Assembly: GCF_007570935.1 (NCBI RefSeq)
Contig: NZ_VLLR01000001.1
Coordinates: forward strand, 248,001-312,000
Source: Lactobacillus sp. LL6
GTDB lineage: Bacteria; Bacillota; Bacilli; Lactobacillales; Lactobacillaceae
Reading direction: 5' to 3'
DNA: 64,000 nucleotides
Under the pieces are notes generated by a model, which did not search any database, was not told where the DNA came from, and saw only the letters and a program-made list of their open reading frames with translations. The position numbers and the translations under genes are program-made. Of the stretch, positions 28,400 through 40,341 are shown in pieces; the stretch's first letter is position 1, and each line of letters opens with the position of its first letter.

Positions 28400-28612
28400 T
28401 TGCAAATAAACTGTTAGGTGAGATTCCTACGTGAACACACGCTATCGCCCAGAAACATCCAGAGATGCCAACGGGTCAAATAGGCCTCGTCGACTTAAGG
28501 CGAGATCCAGATAGCTAGCATGTGCTTACGTCACGTAGTGTTAAAACTGAACGACGAGTATTAAAAGCCTTGTTTGGTATGGAGCCACTTTTCAGAAAGT
28601 GACTCCTTTTAG
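28400..28612 (+). ncRNA. M-box magnesium riboswitch
   Basis: The leader carries conserved M-box blocks: GTTAGGTGAGATTCCTA at about 28410, then CGCCCAGAAACATCC, AGATGCCAACGGGTCAA and a later CGACGAG block. It ends in a hairpin at 28580-28612 (GGAGCCACTTT / AAAGTGACTCC, T-rich). M-boxes turn off Mg2+ transporter genes when Mg2+ is plentiful, which fits the Mg-type ATPase immediately downstream. Confidence 0.95.
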
Positions 28613-28644
28613 TTTGTTTGCGCACAAAAACAAGGAGGAATAAA

Positions 28645-31335
28645 ATGCTAAATGTAAAAACTTCGAAATATGAGGTAAGTCGCGATTACATTGAGCGTGT
28701 AAAAAAGATTGCACGTGAAAGTCGCACAGAAACATTAGCTAGACTTCATGCGAGTGCGGAAGGTTTATCTACTAAACAGGCAATGGTAAACCGAGAAGAA
28801 TATGGGACAAATCAAATTGTAGATACTAAGAATGATTCTAAATGGCATTTTTTCATTGAGTCATTTTTAACGCCTTTTACAATTGTTTTGATTTTGTTAG
28901 CAGCAACTCTACTGATTGCTGATGTGGTTCCAAGTGGTCAAGATGATGTAAGTACTGCGATTATTATTGTGGTGATGGTCTTAATAGCTGGAATAATTAA
29001 ATTTGTTCAAAATATTAAAACATCAGATGCTGTAGAAGAAATGCTAGCTTTAGTATCTGTTACTACAAATATTAAACGCGATAATGAAAATCAAGAATTG
29101 CCAACTAATGAAGTTGTAGTAGGAGATGTAATTAATCTATCTGCTGGTGATATGGTCCCGGCAGATATGCGACTTCTTAGAAGCAAGGATCTTTTTTGTT
29201 CAACTAGTTATATTGATGGAAAGTTTGATCCAAAAGAAAAAATTGCCACAAAAACTCCCCGCTTTGAACAAGTGAATAATTATCTTGATTATCCTAATAT
29301 TGTATATGAAGGAACAACAATTGTTTCTGGATCTGGGACTGGAGTAGTTTTTGCAACTGGCAAAGATACAATTTTTGGTAAAAAAATTCGAGACGAGAAT
29401 AAACGCGAACTTCATAAAACTACATTCAATGTAGGAATCAAAAGTATTACTAAGTTATTAATGCTAATGATGGTAATTGTGAGTGCATTAGTTTTTATTA
29501 TTAATGGTATAACTAAGGCAAATTGGATTTCTTCATTTGTTTTTGCAATTGCAATTGCGGCAGGTTTAACTCCTGAAATGTTACCAGTAATTGTAACTTC
29601 TAACTTGGTTAATGGTAGTAAAAAAATGGCCAAGCGAGGAAACATTGTAAAAAGATTAAACTCAATTCAGTATTTTGGATCAGCTGATGTTTTATGTACT
29701 GATAAGACTGGTATTTTAACTCAAGATAAAGTCATGCTTGAACGCCATTATGATTTAACTATGCAAGAGACGAAGCGAGTTTTAGAGTTATCATATCTAA
29801 ATGCATATTATCAAACAGGAATGAAGGATTTAATTGATGAAGCTGTAATCAATGCTGCAGGGGATGAGTTAGATACTAATGAGATTCAGCGCGACTACAA
29901 CAAGATTGATGAAATTCCGTTTGATTATAATCGTAGACGTATGAGTGTCGTAGTTGCTAACTCTGATCAAAATCATGGTGAGCATCTTTTAGTAACTAAA
30001 GGTGCAGCTGAACAAATGCTTGAAGTAGCAACAAAAGTAGAGCTTAATGGTAAAGTGTTGCCTTTGACTAAAGAAAGACGAGAGAAAATACTTGAACAAG
30101 TTGAAGATTTGAATACGGATGGGATGCGTGTGCTTTTACTAGGATATAAACGCAATCCCGCACCAGTAGGCGAATTTTCAGTGAATGATGAAAATGACTT
30201 AACTTTAGTTGGCTTTTTAACATTTTTAGATCCACCAAAAGAAAGTGCTCAGGCAAGTTTGGCTAAACTGCGCCGAGATGGAATCGATGTTAAAGTATTA
30301 ACTGGTGATAATGAAGCTGTCACTAGAACGTTAGGGCTTCAAGTTGGATTAAATGTTAATATTATTTATTCAGCAAGCGATTTAGAAGGAAAAAGTACTG
30401 AAGAACTATCTAAGATGGTAGAAGAGTGCAATATTTTTGTTGAACTAACTCCCGAACTTAAAACAAAGATAATAAAAATCCTTCGCACTAATGGTCATAC
30501 TGTTGCTTATTTAGGGGATAAAATTAACGATGCCCCAGCTATGCATGCATCAAATGTTTCAATTTCGATTGATAATGCAGTTGATATTGCTAAAGAATCT
30601 GCCGATATAATTATGCTTAATAAAGATTTGGCGATTTTAGAAGATGGTATTCGAATTAGCAGAAATGTTTTAGGAAATATTATGAAATATTTCAAGGTTA
30701 TTTTAACCTCTAGTTTCGGTAATTCCTTAGCAATGATAATTGCATCCATATTTTTACCATTTTTACCTATGATGCCCTTACAGATTGTAGTGATGAATTT
30801 ATTATTTGGAATGAGTTGTTTGCTTATTCCATTTGATAAGATGCCGAAGAGTTATTTAGATAAACCTAAAAAATGGGCAATTCGGCGTTTACCAAAATTC
30901 ATGATAATTTTTGGGTCTGTTTCAACAATAATTGATATTATTACTTTTGCACTTTTATTTTTCTGGATTTGTCCTCAAATTGCAGGAGGCAATTTTTATG
31001 AAATTAGTAAAGCACAACAAATAATATTTGTAACAAGTTTTTATACTGGTTGGTTTATTGAAAGTATCTGGATTCAAGAAATTGTTATTCATGTGATTCG
31101 TGATAAACGTTTTCCATTTATTTTTCAACATGCTACTCCCCCGGTAATTATGGGAACTTTGTTTGCGGCAATAGTTGGAACAATTTTACCATTTTCATTT
31201 TTGAGTAAAGATTTAGCTTTTGGACCAATGCCTCAGAGCTTTTTATTGGTAATTTTAATACTATTGCTGGGATATGTTTTATTGATGAGTTTAGTGAAAA
31301 TATTGTATTTACAGAAAAATGATTTTTTGATTTAA
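28645..31335 (+). CDS. mgtA: Mg2+-transporting P-type ATPase
   Basis: MgtA imports Mg2+ using ATP. I start at ATG 28645 behind AAGGAGG, giving 896 residues. The phosphorylated Asp is in CTDKTGILTQD (about residue 353). Actuator SAGDMVPADMRLL, the LTGDNEAVT hinge and LGDKINDAPA loop are intact. The D-R-Y end is replaced by a set of four C-terminal membrane segments as usual for type IIIB pumps. Control by the upstream M-box makes a Mg2+ role very likely. Confidence 0.96.
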   Translation: MLNVKTSKYEVSRDYIERVKKIARESRTETLARLHASAEGLSTKQAMVNREEYGTNQIVDTKNDSKWHFFIESFLTPFTIVLILLAATLLIADVVPSGQDDVSTAIIIVVMVLIAGIIKFVQNIKTSDAVEEMLALVSVTTNIKRDNENQELPTNEVVVGDVINLSAGDMVPADMRLLRSKDLFCSTSYIDGKFDPKEKIATKTPRFEQVNNYLDYPNIVYEGTTIVSGSGTGVVFATGKDTIFGKKIRDENKRELHKTTFNVGIKSITKLLMLMMVIVSALVFIINGITKANWISSFVFAIAIAAGLTPEMLPVIVTSNLVNGSKKMAKRGNIVKRLNSIQYFGSADVLCTDKTGILTQDKVMLERHYDLTMQETKRVLELSYLNAYYQTGMKDLIDEAVINAAGDELDTNEIQRDYNKIDEIPFDYNRRRMSVVVANSDQNHGEHLLVTKGAAEQMLEVATKVELNGKVLPLTKERREKILEQVEDLNTDGMRVLLLGYKRNPAPVGEFSVNDENDLTLVGFLTFLDPPKESAQASLAKLRRDGIDVKVLTGDNEAVTRTLGLQVGLNVNIIYSASDLEGKSTEELSKMVEECNIFVELTPELKTKIIKILRTNGHTVAYLGDKINDAPAMHASNVSISIDNAVDIAKESADIIMLNKDLAILEDGIRISRNVLGNIMKYFKVILTSSFGNSLAMIIASIFLPFLPMMPLQIVVMNLLFGMSCLLIPFDKMPKSYLDKPKKWAIRRLPKFMIIFGSVSTIIDIITFALLFFWICPQIAGGNFYEISKAQQIIFVTSFYTGWFIESIWIQEIVIHVIRDKRFPFIFQHATPPVIMGTLFAAIVGTILPFSFLSKDLAFGPMPQSFLLVILILLLGYVLLMSLVKILYLQKNDFLI

Positions 31336-31359
31336 GAAGCTGATTTGGCTTCTTTTTTC
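31334..31359 (+). terminator. mgtA terminator
   Basis: AAGAAGC pairs with GGCTTCTT, then a T-run. Confidence 0.8.
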
Positions 31360-31404
31360 TTTGCCTATCCTTTTCTGAGATACTTATCATGGTGTATCAT
31401 ATAA

Positions 31405-33416
<2,012 letters not shown>

Positions 33417-33417
<1 letters not shown>

Positions 33418-34184
33418 TGCAACTTATTGACAATCATACGCATTTAAATGATGAACCTTTCCGTGGAAAGGAAGAATATTATTTAGATCGAGCAGAAAAA
33501 TTATGCGTGACTAAAGTTATTTGTGCGGGGCAAGACCCAGATTTTAATCAGCGAGCAATTGATTTAGCGCAACGTTTTGATAATGTTTATGCAATGGTTG
33601 GACTTAATCCAGATATTGCCAAAAATTATGATCAAGATGCTGAAGATAAGTTAATTGAACAGCTTCAAATGCCAAAAGTTGTGGCACTTGGTGAAGTGGG
33701 GCTGGATTATTATTGGGATGAATCACCGCGAGACAAGCAACAAGAAGTTTTTAGAAGACAGATTGAATTAGCCCATGAATTAAAGGTGCCAGTAGATATT
33801 CATACAAGGGATGCTTTTGAGGATTGTTATAAAATTTTAAAAGAATCTAATTTGGAATATGGAGCAATTTTACATAGTTTTAATGGTGGAGTTGACTGGC
33901 TTAATAAGTTTCTAGATTTAAATGTAATGTTTTCTTATTCTGGTGTAGTTAGCTTTACTAAGGCAGTTGAAGTTCATGAATCAGCTAAAGTTGTTCCAAT
34001 GGATCGATTTATGGTAGAAACAGATGCTCCATATTTAACACCTAAGCCATATCGTGGTCGTCAAAATGAACCAGCTTATGTGCGCTATGTTGCAGAGGCG
34101 ATTGCTAAGATCAAAGATATTTCTTTAGAAGAAGTAGCAGATGCTACCTATAAGAATACTGAGAGGGTTTATGGTATTAAATAA
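33417..34184 (+). CDS. tatD: TatD-family metal-dependent hydrolase
   Basis: A 255-residue TIM-barrel DNase-type protein. Metal ligands are visible: DNHTHLND at the N-terminus, GEVGLDYYWD (about residue 93), D-I-H-T-R (about 127), LHSFNGG and ETDAPYLTP (about 202). TatD proteins are 3'-5' exonucleases linked to DNA and RNA clean-up. The ATG overlaps the metG stop (TAATG). The metG-tatD-rnmV-ksgA order is conserved in Firmicutes. Confidence 0.94.
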
Positions 34185-34740
34185 AAAGAATTTTAATGCA
34201 GTTGTAGTTGTTGAAGGCAAAGATGATACGATTCGCCTGAAGCAATTTTTTCCTGGAATTGAAACTATTGAAACTCAAGGGTCAGCAGTTTCTGAAAGTG
34301 TGTTAAAGCAAATCAGAAAATTAAGTGAAACAAGAGATATTATCATTTTTACAGATCCTGACTTCAATGGTGAACGAATTCGGAGAATTGTAACAGAAGC
34401 TGTTCCTAATGCAAAACAAGCTTTTATTACTCGTAAAGAAGGTGAACCGCTTAAGCGTGGCAATAGCTTAGGTGTTGAACATGCTTCAAAAGAAGCCTTA
34501 GAGCGGGCTTTAAGTGATCTTCACGAAGTAGAACCTGAAAAAAGCGACCTTGATTATGATCTCTATACTCAATTAGGCTTAGCTGGTGGGGAAGGCTCAA
34601 GACATTTACGTGAACAAGTTGGAATCAAACTTGGAGTTGGTTATGGAAATTCTAAGCAATTTTTTAAAAGACTGCATATGTTTGGGATTTCAATGAGTGA
34701 ATTAAGTGAAGCAGTAAAGGAAGTTCAAAATGGCAAATAA
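34171..34740 (+). CDS. rnmV: Ribonuclease M5
   Basis: RNase M5 matures 5S rRNA. The 189-residue protein starts at ATG 34171 after GAGAGGG, inside the end of tatD. It begins with a TOPRIM domain: Glu in VVEGKDD and the acidic pair in [13 protein letters not shown], followed by a second conserved region around H-A-S-K-E-A-L. It also overlaps ksgA, so three genes are coupled. Confidence 0.95.
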   Translation: MVLNKKNFNAVVVVEGKDDTIRLKQFFPGIETIETQGSAVSESVLKQIRKLSETRDIIIFTDPDFNGERIRRIVTEAVPNAKQAFITRKEGEPLKRGNSLGVEHASKEALERALSDLHEVEPEKSDLDYDLYTQLGLAGGEGSRHLREQVGIKLGVGYGNSKQFFKRLHMFGISMSELSEAVKEVQNGK

Positions 34741-35617
34741 TATTCCAATTGGGTCACCTGTTAGAACTCAAGCAATTGTTAATCGTTATTTTGTAAAGGC
34801 AAAAAAGAACCTTGGGCAAAACTTTTTGGTAGATCAAGAAGCAATTTTAGGAATTGTTCATGCTTCTGATATTCATGAAGGAGACCAAGTTATTGAAATC
34901 GGACCTGGAATTGGATCATTAACTGAACAACTTCTTTTAGCAGGAGCAAAAGTTTTTGCTTATGAAGTTGATGAAGATCTTCCTCCGATTCTTAAAAATG
35001 AACTACCAGATAAAATCGGTAACGATAATTTGAGTGATCGTTTTAAATTGATGCTTAAAGATGTTTTGAAGGCTGATTTTAAAAATGACTTGGCAGGCTT
35101 TTTCGATTTAACTAAACCTGTTAAGGTCGTAGCAAATTTACCGTATTACATTACAACTCCTATTATCTTTGCATTGGCAGAATCAGATTTAAATTTTGAA
35201 AGTTTGACTTTAATGATGCAAAAAGAAGTAGCTGAGCGTTTAGTTGCTAAGCCTGGTTCAAAAGATTTTGGACCACTGTCAATTGCAGTTCAAACAGAAA
35301 TGAATGCTAAAGTTGCACTTGAAGTAAAAAACACTTCATTTATGCCTCGTCCAAAAGTTGATTCCAGTGTGGTAGTTTTAACCCCATTAAAAGACAAGCC
35401 TGATATTGAAAATCGCAAGCATTTTAATTGGGTAGTTAAGATGTGCTTTAGTCAACGAAGAAAAACGCTTAATAACAATTTGAAAAACTTAATTCCAGAT
35501 AAGGAGCAGCGAGCAACTTTAATTCAAAAACTTGGTGTAAATCCTAAGGTCCGCCCAGAAGATTTAACAATTTCACAATTTATTGTGATTGCTAAAGCTA
35601 TTCCCTTGAAGCAGTAG
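34730..35617 (+). CDS. ksgA: 16S rRNA dimethyladenosine transferase
   Basis: KsgA methylates two adjacent adenosines near the 3' end of 16S rRNA. The 295-residue protein has N-L-G-Q-N-F-L for target binding, the SAM motif [12 protein letters not shown] (about residue 60), and the catalytic [10 protein letters not shown] motif (about 138). The C-terminal helical domain contains C-F-S-Q-R-R-K-T. Loss of KsgA gives kasugamycin resistance in other bacteria. Confidence 0.97.
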   Translation: MANNIPIGSPVRTQAIVNRYFVKAKKNLGQNFLVDQEAILGIVHASDIHEGDQVIEIGPGIGSLTEQLLLAGAKVFAYEVDEDLPPILKNELPDKIGNDNLSDRFKLMLKDVLKADFKNDLAGFFDLTKPVKVVANLPYYITTPIIFALAESDLNFESLTLMMQKEVAERLVAKPGSKDFGPLSIAVQTEMNAKVALEVKNTSFMPRPKVDSSVVVLTPLKDKPDIENRKHFNWVVKMCFSQRRKTLNNNLKNLIPDKEQRATLIQKLGVNPKVRPEDLTISQFIVIAKAIPLKQ

Positions 35618-35637
35618 GCTTCGTATTTGTAACCTAC

Positions 35638-35666
35638 TTGAAATAATTATTAAAATATGGTAAAAT
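35638..35666 (+). promoter_or_regulatory. veg promoter
   Basis: TTGAAA at 35638-35643, a 17-base spacer and TAAAAT at 35661-35666. veg promoters are known to be strong in B. subtilis. Confidence 0.65.
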
Positions 35667-35689
35667 TAACTCAAAGGAGTTGTTTTTTA

Positions 35690-35947
35690 GTGCCAACATC
35701 AATTAATACGATTAAAAGTAAGTTGGATTCTCACTTAGGCGATACCTTAACAGTAGTAGCTCAAGCGGGTCGCAAGAAGGTAACAAAAAGACACGGAATT
35801 TTACGTGAAACATTTCCTGCTGTCTTTATGGTAGATTTGGACCAAGATCAAAATAATTTTAAACATGTTTCTTATAGTTACACTGATTTGTTAACCAAGA
35901 ATATTGCATTAGAATTTGATGATGAGGCTGAAGAAGCTGAAGCTTAA
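35690..35947 (+). CDS. veg: Veg protein
   Basis: An 85-residue cytosolic protein matching Veg, a small factor tied to biofilm regulation in B. subtilis. Features include the opening I-N-T-I-K-S-K-L-D-S-H-L-G, R-K-K-V-T-K-R-x-G and an S-Y-S-Y-x-D-L-L-T motif, then an acidic tail. I use GTG 35690 with AAAGGAG at 35673-35679. A longer upstream frame would start inside the promoter. The position between ksgA and purR is conserved in Firmicutes. Confidence 0.9.
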   Translation: MPTSINTIKSKLDSHLGDTLTVVAQAGRKKVTKRHGILRETFPAVFMVDLDQDQNNFKHVSYSYTDLLTKNIALEFDDEAEEAEA

Positions 35948-35961
35948 ATTATTTAAAAATT

Positions 35962-35994
35962 AAGCACTAACATTTAAAATGTTAGTGCTTTTTT
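35962..35994 (+). terminator. veg terminator
   Basis: AAGCACTAACATT pairs with AATGTTAGTGCTT, then a T-run. Confidence 0.92.
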
Positions 35995-36051
35995 GTGTGC
36001 TTTAGAGTAATATAATTACAGATAAAAAACAAACATTAGAAAGGAAAAAAT

Positions 36052-36882
36052 ATGAAACGTTCAGAAAGATTAGTGGATATGACCAAATATTTAATGGAAC
36101 GTCCACATACCTTAATTTCACTACCTTTCTTTGCCAAGCGTTATAATGCTGCAAAGTCTTCAATTTCAGAAGACTTGGCAATTTTGAAGCATACTCTTGC
36201 AGCAAATCAAGATGGTATTTTAGAAACTGTTGCTGGAGCTGCTGGTGGAGTAAGATATATTCCATTTTTAGGCAAAGAACATGCAGAAAAATATTTAACT
36301 GGTTTGGCTGAAAGAATTGAAGATCCGAGCAGAATTTTAGCTGGTGGTTTTGTTTATATGTCTGATATTCTTGGAAATACTCAAGATCTACGTCTTTTAG
36401 GAGAATTGATTGCCACTCGTTATGCTTATTCAGAAGTTGATGCAGTAATGACTGTGGAAACTAAGGGGATTGCTTTAGCTCAAGTTGCGGCTCGCTTTCT
36501 TAATGTGCCATTTGTAACTGCAAGAAAACGCTCTAAGGTAACTGAAGGAGCTACAGTATCAGTAAATTATATTTCTTCTTCACTTGACCGAGTTTCTAAG
36601 ATGGAATTGCCTACTCGTGCACTTAAAAAGAATTCTAATGTCCTTATTGTTGATGACTTTATGAAGGGCGGAGGAACTTTAACTGGAATGGAAGAATTGG
36701 TTAAAGAATTTGATGGTAAAATTGCTGGAATTTGTGTTCTTTGTGAAGCTGATTTTGATAAAAATAAATTAGTTGAAGATTATTTATCTTTAGTAAAAAT
36801 TACTAAAATTGATACTCATGATAAAATCATTGCTGCTGAACCGGGAAACTTTTTGGCTCAAACAGATTTTGACCGCTTCTAA
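36052..36882 (+). CDS. purR: Purine operon repressor PurR
   Basis: PurR controls purine synthesis genes and releases them when PRPP is high. The 276-residue protein has an N-terminal winged helix (residues 1-70; R-S-E-R-L-V-D-M-T-K-Y-L) and a phosphoribosyltransferase-like domain with the PRPP-binding loop LIVDDFMKGGGTLTG (about residue 200). It does not catalyse. glmU follows after 50 bases. Confidence 0.96.
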   Translation: MKRSERLVDMTKYLMERPHTLISLPFFAKRYNAAKSSISEDLAILKHTLAANQDGILETVAGAAGGVRYIPFLGKEHAEKYLTGLAERIEDPSRILAGGFVYMSDILGNTQDLRLLGELIATRYAYSEVDAVMTVETKGIALAQVAARFLNVPFVTARKRSKVTEGATVSVNYISSSLDRVSKMELPTRALKKNSNVLIVDDFMKGGGTLTGMEELVKEFDGKIAGICVLCEADFDKNKLVEDYLSLVKITKIDTHDKIIAAEPGNFLAQTDFDRF

Positions 36883-36932
36883 ATGTTATACTAAAGGCTA
36901 GTTTGATATTAACAAAGAAGGAAATTTAAATT

Positions 36933-38318
36933 ATGAAAAAATTTGTAGTTGTTCTTGCTGCTGGTAAGGGTACTCGTATGAAATCAAAGCTCTACAAGGT
37001 TTTGCATAAGGTTTGCGGAAAGACCATGGTAGAACATGTTGTAGATGCTGCTTCAGGGGTTGATCCTGAAGAGATTGTAACAATTGTTGGAACTGGTGCT
37101 GAAGATGTAGAAAAAGTTTTAGAAGGTAAATCTAAATTTGCTTTTCAAAAAGAACAACTAGGTACTGGAGATGCTGTAAAAACAGCAGCTGAACTTTTAG
37201 CAAATGAAGACGGCGAAACTTTAGTAGTAACTGGAGATACACCATTATTTACTACAGAAACTTTTAAGAGTTTGTTTGACTATCATCAAGAAAAAGGCAA
37301 TGCTGCTACAGTTTTAACTGCAGAAGCTCCTAATCCATTTGGCTATGGTCGAATTATTCGCGATGAAGATGGAAATGTTCTTCGTATTGTTGAACAAAAA
37401 GATGGCAATAATGAAGAATTAAAAGTTAAAGAAATTAATACTGGTGTCTTTTGCTTTGATAATAAGAAGCTTTTTGAAGCTTTAAAGCATGTTACTAACA
37501 ATAATGCACAAGGAGAATACTATTTAACTGATGTATTAGAAATTTTGCGTAAAAACGGTGATAAAGTAGGTGCCTACACAATGCCTGACTTTAGTGAAAG
37601 CCTTGGAGTAAATGACCGTGTTGCTTTAGCTCAAGCTACAAAGATTATGCAAAAGCGGATTAACGAAGAACATATGAGAAATGGTGTTTCATTCATTGAT
37701 CCAGATACAGCACACATTGATAGTGATGTAAAAATCGGTAACGATACAGTTATTGAAGGTAATGTTGTTATTAAGGGTAATACTGAAATTGGCAGTGAAA
37801 CTGTAATTACTAGTGGATCTAGAATTATTGATTCAAAAATTGGCAATCATGTGACTGTCACTTCATCAACTATTGAAGATTCTGTAATGGAAGATAATAC
37901 TGATATTGGTCCAATGTCTCATCTTCGTCCAAAAGCTCTTATTAGAGAAGGTGCACATATTGGTAACTTCGTTGAAATTAAGAAGGCTGAAATTGGCGTA
38001 GATTCTAAAGTTGGTCACCTAACTTATGTGGGGGATGCAACATTGGGTAAAGATATCAATGTTGGTTGTGGGACAATTTTCTCAAATTATGATGGAGTTA
38101 AGAAGTTCCATACTAATGTTGGAGATCACTCATTTATTGGTGCCGGTGCTACTTTGATTGCTCCAGTTAATATTGCTGACCATGCCTTTATTGCAGCAGA
38201 TTCAACTATTACAAAAGATGTTGACAGATATGACATGGCAATTGCTCGTGGCCGTCAAGTTAACAAGCCAGATTATTGGCATAAACTTCCATTATCAAAA
38301 GATAAAGAATGGGAATAA
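36933..38318 (+). CDS. glmU: Bifunctional GlmU (UDP-GlcNAc synthesis)
   Basis: GlmU acetylates glucosamine-1-phosphate and then makes UDP-GlcNAc for wall polymers. The 461-residue protein has the nucleotidyltransferase motif [11 protein letters not shown] at residue 7 and a left-handed beta-helix of hexapeptide repeats from about residue 250 ([11 protein letters not shown]). The acetyltransferase His lies in H-L-R-P-K or G-H-L-T-Y-V. In B. subtilis glmU is directly followed by prs; here 8.7 kb of other genes intervene. Confidence 0.97.
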   Translation: MKKFVVVLAAGKGTRMKSKLYKVLHKVCGKTMVEHVVDAASGVDPEEIVTIVGTGAEDVEKVLEGKSKFAFQKEQLGTGDAVKTAAELLANEDGETLVVTGDTPLFTTETFKSLFDYHQEKGNAATVLTAEAPNPFGYGRIIRDEDGNVLRIVEQKDGNNEELKVKEINTGVFCFDNKKLFEALKHVTNNNAQGEYYLTDVLEILRKNGDKVGAYTMPDFSESLGVNDRVALAQATKIMQKRINEEHMRNGVSFIDPDTAHIDSDVKIGNDTVIEGNVVIKGNTEIGSETVITSGSRIIDSKIGNHVTVTSSTIEDSVMEDNTDIGPMSHLRPKALIREGAHIGNFVEIKKAEIGVDSKVGHLTYVGDATLGKDINVGCGTIFSNYDGVKKFHTNVGDHSFIGAGATLIAPVNIADHAFIAADSTITKDVDRYDMAIARGRQVNKPDYWHKLPLSKDKEWE

Positions 38319-38334
38319 AAAACAATTAAATAAC

Positions 38335-38386
38335 AAAAAATAAGTCTATAAATTCATACTTTTTGAATTTGTAGACTTATTTTTTA
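38335..38386 (+). terminator. glmU terminator
   Basis: AATAAGTCTA ... TAGACTTATT with inner pairing of AAATTCA/TGAATTT, then a T-run. Confidence 0.88.
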
Positions 38387-38583
38387 CCTTAACTATAGTA
38401 TTTTTAACGAGTTAGAACTATAATGGATTTAAATAAAAATAACAAACATATTTAGAAAGGACTGAGTACTTTCTAAGAAAATATAACAGAGAAAAACAAC
38501 AGAGTATTTGACAATTTAATATTAAGACCACATTTTGCATTCACATTAAGTGGAGATTATAGATTTAACATGAGGTAGAGAAC
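38387..38583 (+). other. Leader region of the first SLAP gene
   Basis: About 200 bases between the glmU terminator and the next gene. It has a good -35 (TTGACA, 38508-38513), but the matching -10 (CATTTT, 38531-38536) is poor. The conserved ribosome context ATGAGGTAGAGAA at the end is shared with the gene at 40342. I see no small ORF or RNA structure I can name. Confidence 0.4.
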
Positions 38584-39462
38584 ATGAAAATAAGTCGTAA
38601 GATAATGATGGTGTCAGCAGCAGCTTTATTTGCTGTAAGTCCAATTGCGGTTGGAAGTTTAAGTCAATCTGCACTAGCAGCTAGCTATAAAACTGATAGC
38701 AAAGCAAGTTCTGTAGTGACTATTAAGAGTGCCCATTTCGTTGATAAAAATGGCAAGGAGTTACCAATTGTTGCCGAAAAAGGTGGCTCTTACACTGTTT
38801 GGGATATTAAGACAAGTGGTAATAAAACTTATTACAATGTAGAAAAAAGTGCAGATTACTGGCTCTTATCTTCAGTAACTAAAGGCAGAGTAACATACAT
38901 TAAAAATGGTGCAACTTATACGATTTCAACTAATGAAAATACTGAAGCAGGAACTGTTGCTCCTCACCCATCAAGTAGTACTATTACACTTAAGCGCAAT
39001 GCTTATATTTATTCTTCAAAAGGTAAGCGTCAAGGGAAAGTGTATATAGCAAAAGGTGCAGTTCTTGTAAATAACGGCACTAAGAAAATTAAGGGCAAGC
39101 TTTATTATAATATTGGTGATGGTCGCTATGTTAAAGCAGGTAATGTTCAAAATGGAACTGTAATGCCTCATTCTAGTGAGGTGATTAAACCTGCAACCAA
39201 GTCAACAACTTCTAAATCTACAAAGAAGGTTGGTCGCTCCGATGATTGGCAACCTGATGATAATACTTTAAAGCTTAAGAGAAATGCTATTCCATATGAT
39301 GAAAATGGTAAGCGTCGAACAGATTTAGGTTATACCTATATTAGAAAAACTACCCTTCTTAATTACTACGGTACTAAGAAGATTAATGGTACTACTTACT
39401 ATTATTTAGGTGATGGTGTCTATATTAATGGTGCAAATGTTGGATCTGTTAATAATAAATAA
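38584..39462 (+). CDS. SLAP-domain exported protein 1
   Basis: A 292-residue secreted protein. The signal peptide starts MKISRKIMMVSAAALFAVSP and is probably cut after A-L-A-A. The mature part has three SLAP-like units: about residues 40-100, about 135-195 and about 225-285. Repeated features are L-K-R-N-A-Y/I-x-Y, K-G-K-R, T-K-K-I-x-G-x-x-Y-Y-x-x-G-D-G and a final Y-V/I-x-x-x-N-V. These domains usually bind cell-wall polymers and present proteins on the surface. It is the first of a run of five exported proteins. Confidence 0.85.
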   Translation: MKISRKIMMVSAAALFAVSPIAVGSLSQSALAASYKTDSKASSVVTIKSAHFVDKNGKELPIVAEKGGSYTVWDIKTSGNKTYYNVEKSADYWLLSSVTKGRVTYIKNGATYTISTNENTEAGTVAPHPSSSTITLKRNAYIYSSKGKRQGKVYIAKGAVLVNNGTKKIKGKLYYNIGDGRYVKAGNVQNGTVMPHSSEVIKPATKSTTSKSTKKVGRSDDWQPDDNTLKLKRNAIPYDENGKRRTDLGYTYIRKTTLLNYYGTKKINGTTYYYLGDGVYINGANVGSVNNK

Positions 39463-39467
39463 TAAAC

Positions 39468-39497
39468 GAAGTGGTCTTATATGACTGCTTTTTTGTT
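39468..39497 (+). terminator. Terminator after SLAP protein 1
   Basis: AAGTGGTC and GACTGCTT arms with one mismatch, then a T-run. Confidence 0.65.
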
Positions 39498-39558
39498 TGG
39501 AATTATAATTAAACTGATGAGAGCTAAATAGATAATAGTTTAAGAAAGAAGTAATCTT

Positions 39559-40251
39559 ATGAGACTGAATAAGAAAGTGATTGGTATATTAACAGCAGTT
39601 AGTTTGATTAATGTAAGTGATCCAGTTTTTGCAGCAAAAACTACTCAAAATAGTACTTCGACTGTTAAAGTAGAACTTGCAAAAACTAAAACAACTACTA
39701 CAAATACTAAAAAAAGCAAAATGGTGTTGGATGAAGAAGAGCCTAATCAATTACTTAATACAATAGTAAAGAATAGCAGAGTGACTTTAAATCATAAGAC
39801 TAATTTTTATAATAGCGAAGGTAAAAAAGAAAAGAAAGTTGCCAAAAAGAATAAAAGCTATACTATCTATCAAATTCGAACTATAGACAAAGATACTTTT
39901 TATAAAACTAAAAATAATCTGTGGTTAAAATCTGATGATGTTCGGGGAACTGTGCAGTATCAAGAAAACGAGTTTTCTATTATGAATTTAACAACAGATA
40001 AAAAAGGAGACCTATCATATTCGATTGATAATTCTCATCCTATAATTAAAGAAATGACAGTCAAGCATAATTCTTATGTTTATGATAATGATGGACAGCT
40101 TGACTTAAACAAAAAAGGAAACGTGACTTTGATTAAAAAGGGTAAAAAAGTTAAGGCTTATGCTATTCGAGAAGTAGCTAACAAAAAGTTTTATATTACT
40201 AATTATGGTTGGATCAAGTATAAGAATCTGGAAGAAAATTCTAAGAAATAG
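39559..40251 (+). CDS. SLAP-like exported protein 2
   Basis: A 230-residue exported protein with a short signal (MRLNKKVIGILTAVSLINVSD, cut near V-F-A-A). Two diverged SLAP-like units are visible: N-H-K-T-N-F-Y-N-S-E-G-K-K to V-R-G-T-V (about 80-145) and K-H-N-S-Y-V-Y-D-N-D-G to G-W-I-K-Y-K-N-L (about 165-225). It is more AT-rich and diverged than its neighbours, which may mean relaxed constraint. No terminator separates it from SLAP protein 3. Confidence 0.72.
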   Translation: MRLNKKVIGILTAVSLINVSDPVFAAKTTQNSTSTVKVELAKTKTTTTNTKKSKMVLDEEEPNQLLNTIVKNSRVTLNHKTNFYNSEGKKEKKVAKKNKSYTIYQIRTIDKDTFYKTKNNLWLKSDDVRGTVQYQENEFSIMNLTTDKKGDLSYSIDNSHPIIKEMTVKHNSYVYDNDGQLDLNKKGNVTLIKKGKKVKAYAIREVANKKFYITNYGWIKYKNLEENSKK

Positions 40252-40341
40252 TAAATTTGGATTATATTTATTTCACAAATTAAGGCTTAGGCATTACAAT
40301 ATATGGGTATAAATATAATTTTCAGATGAGGTAGAGAAATT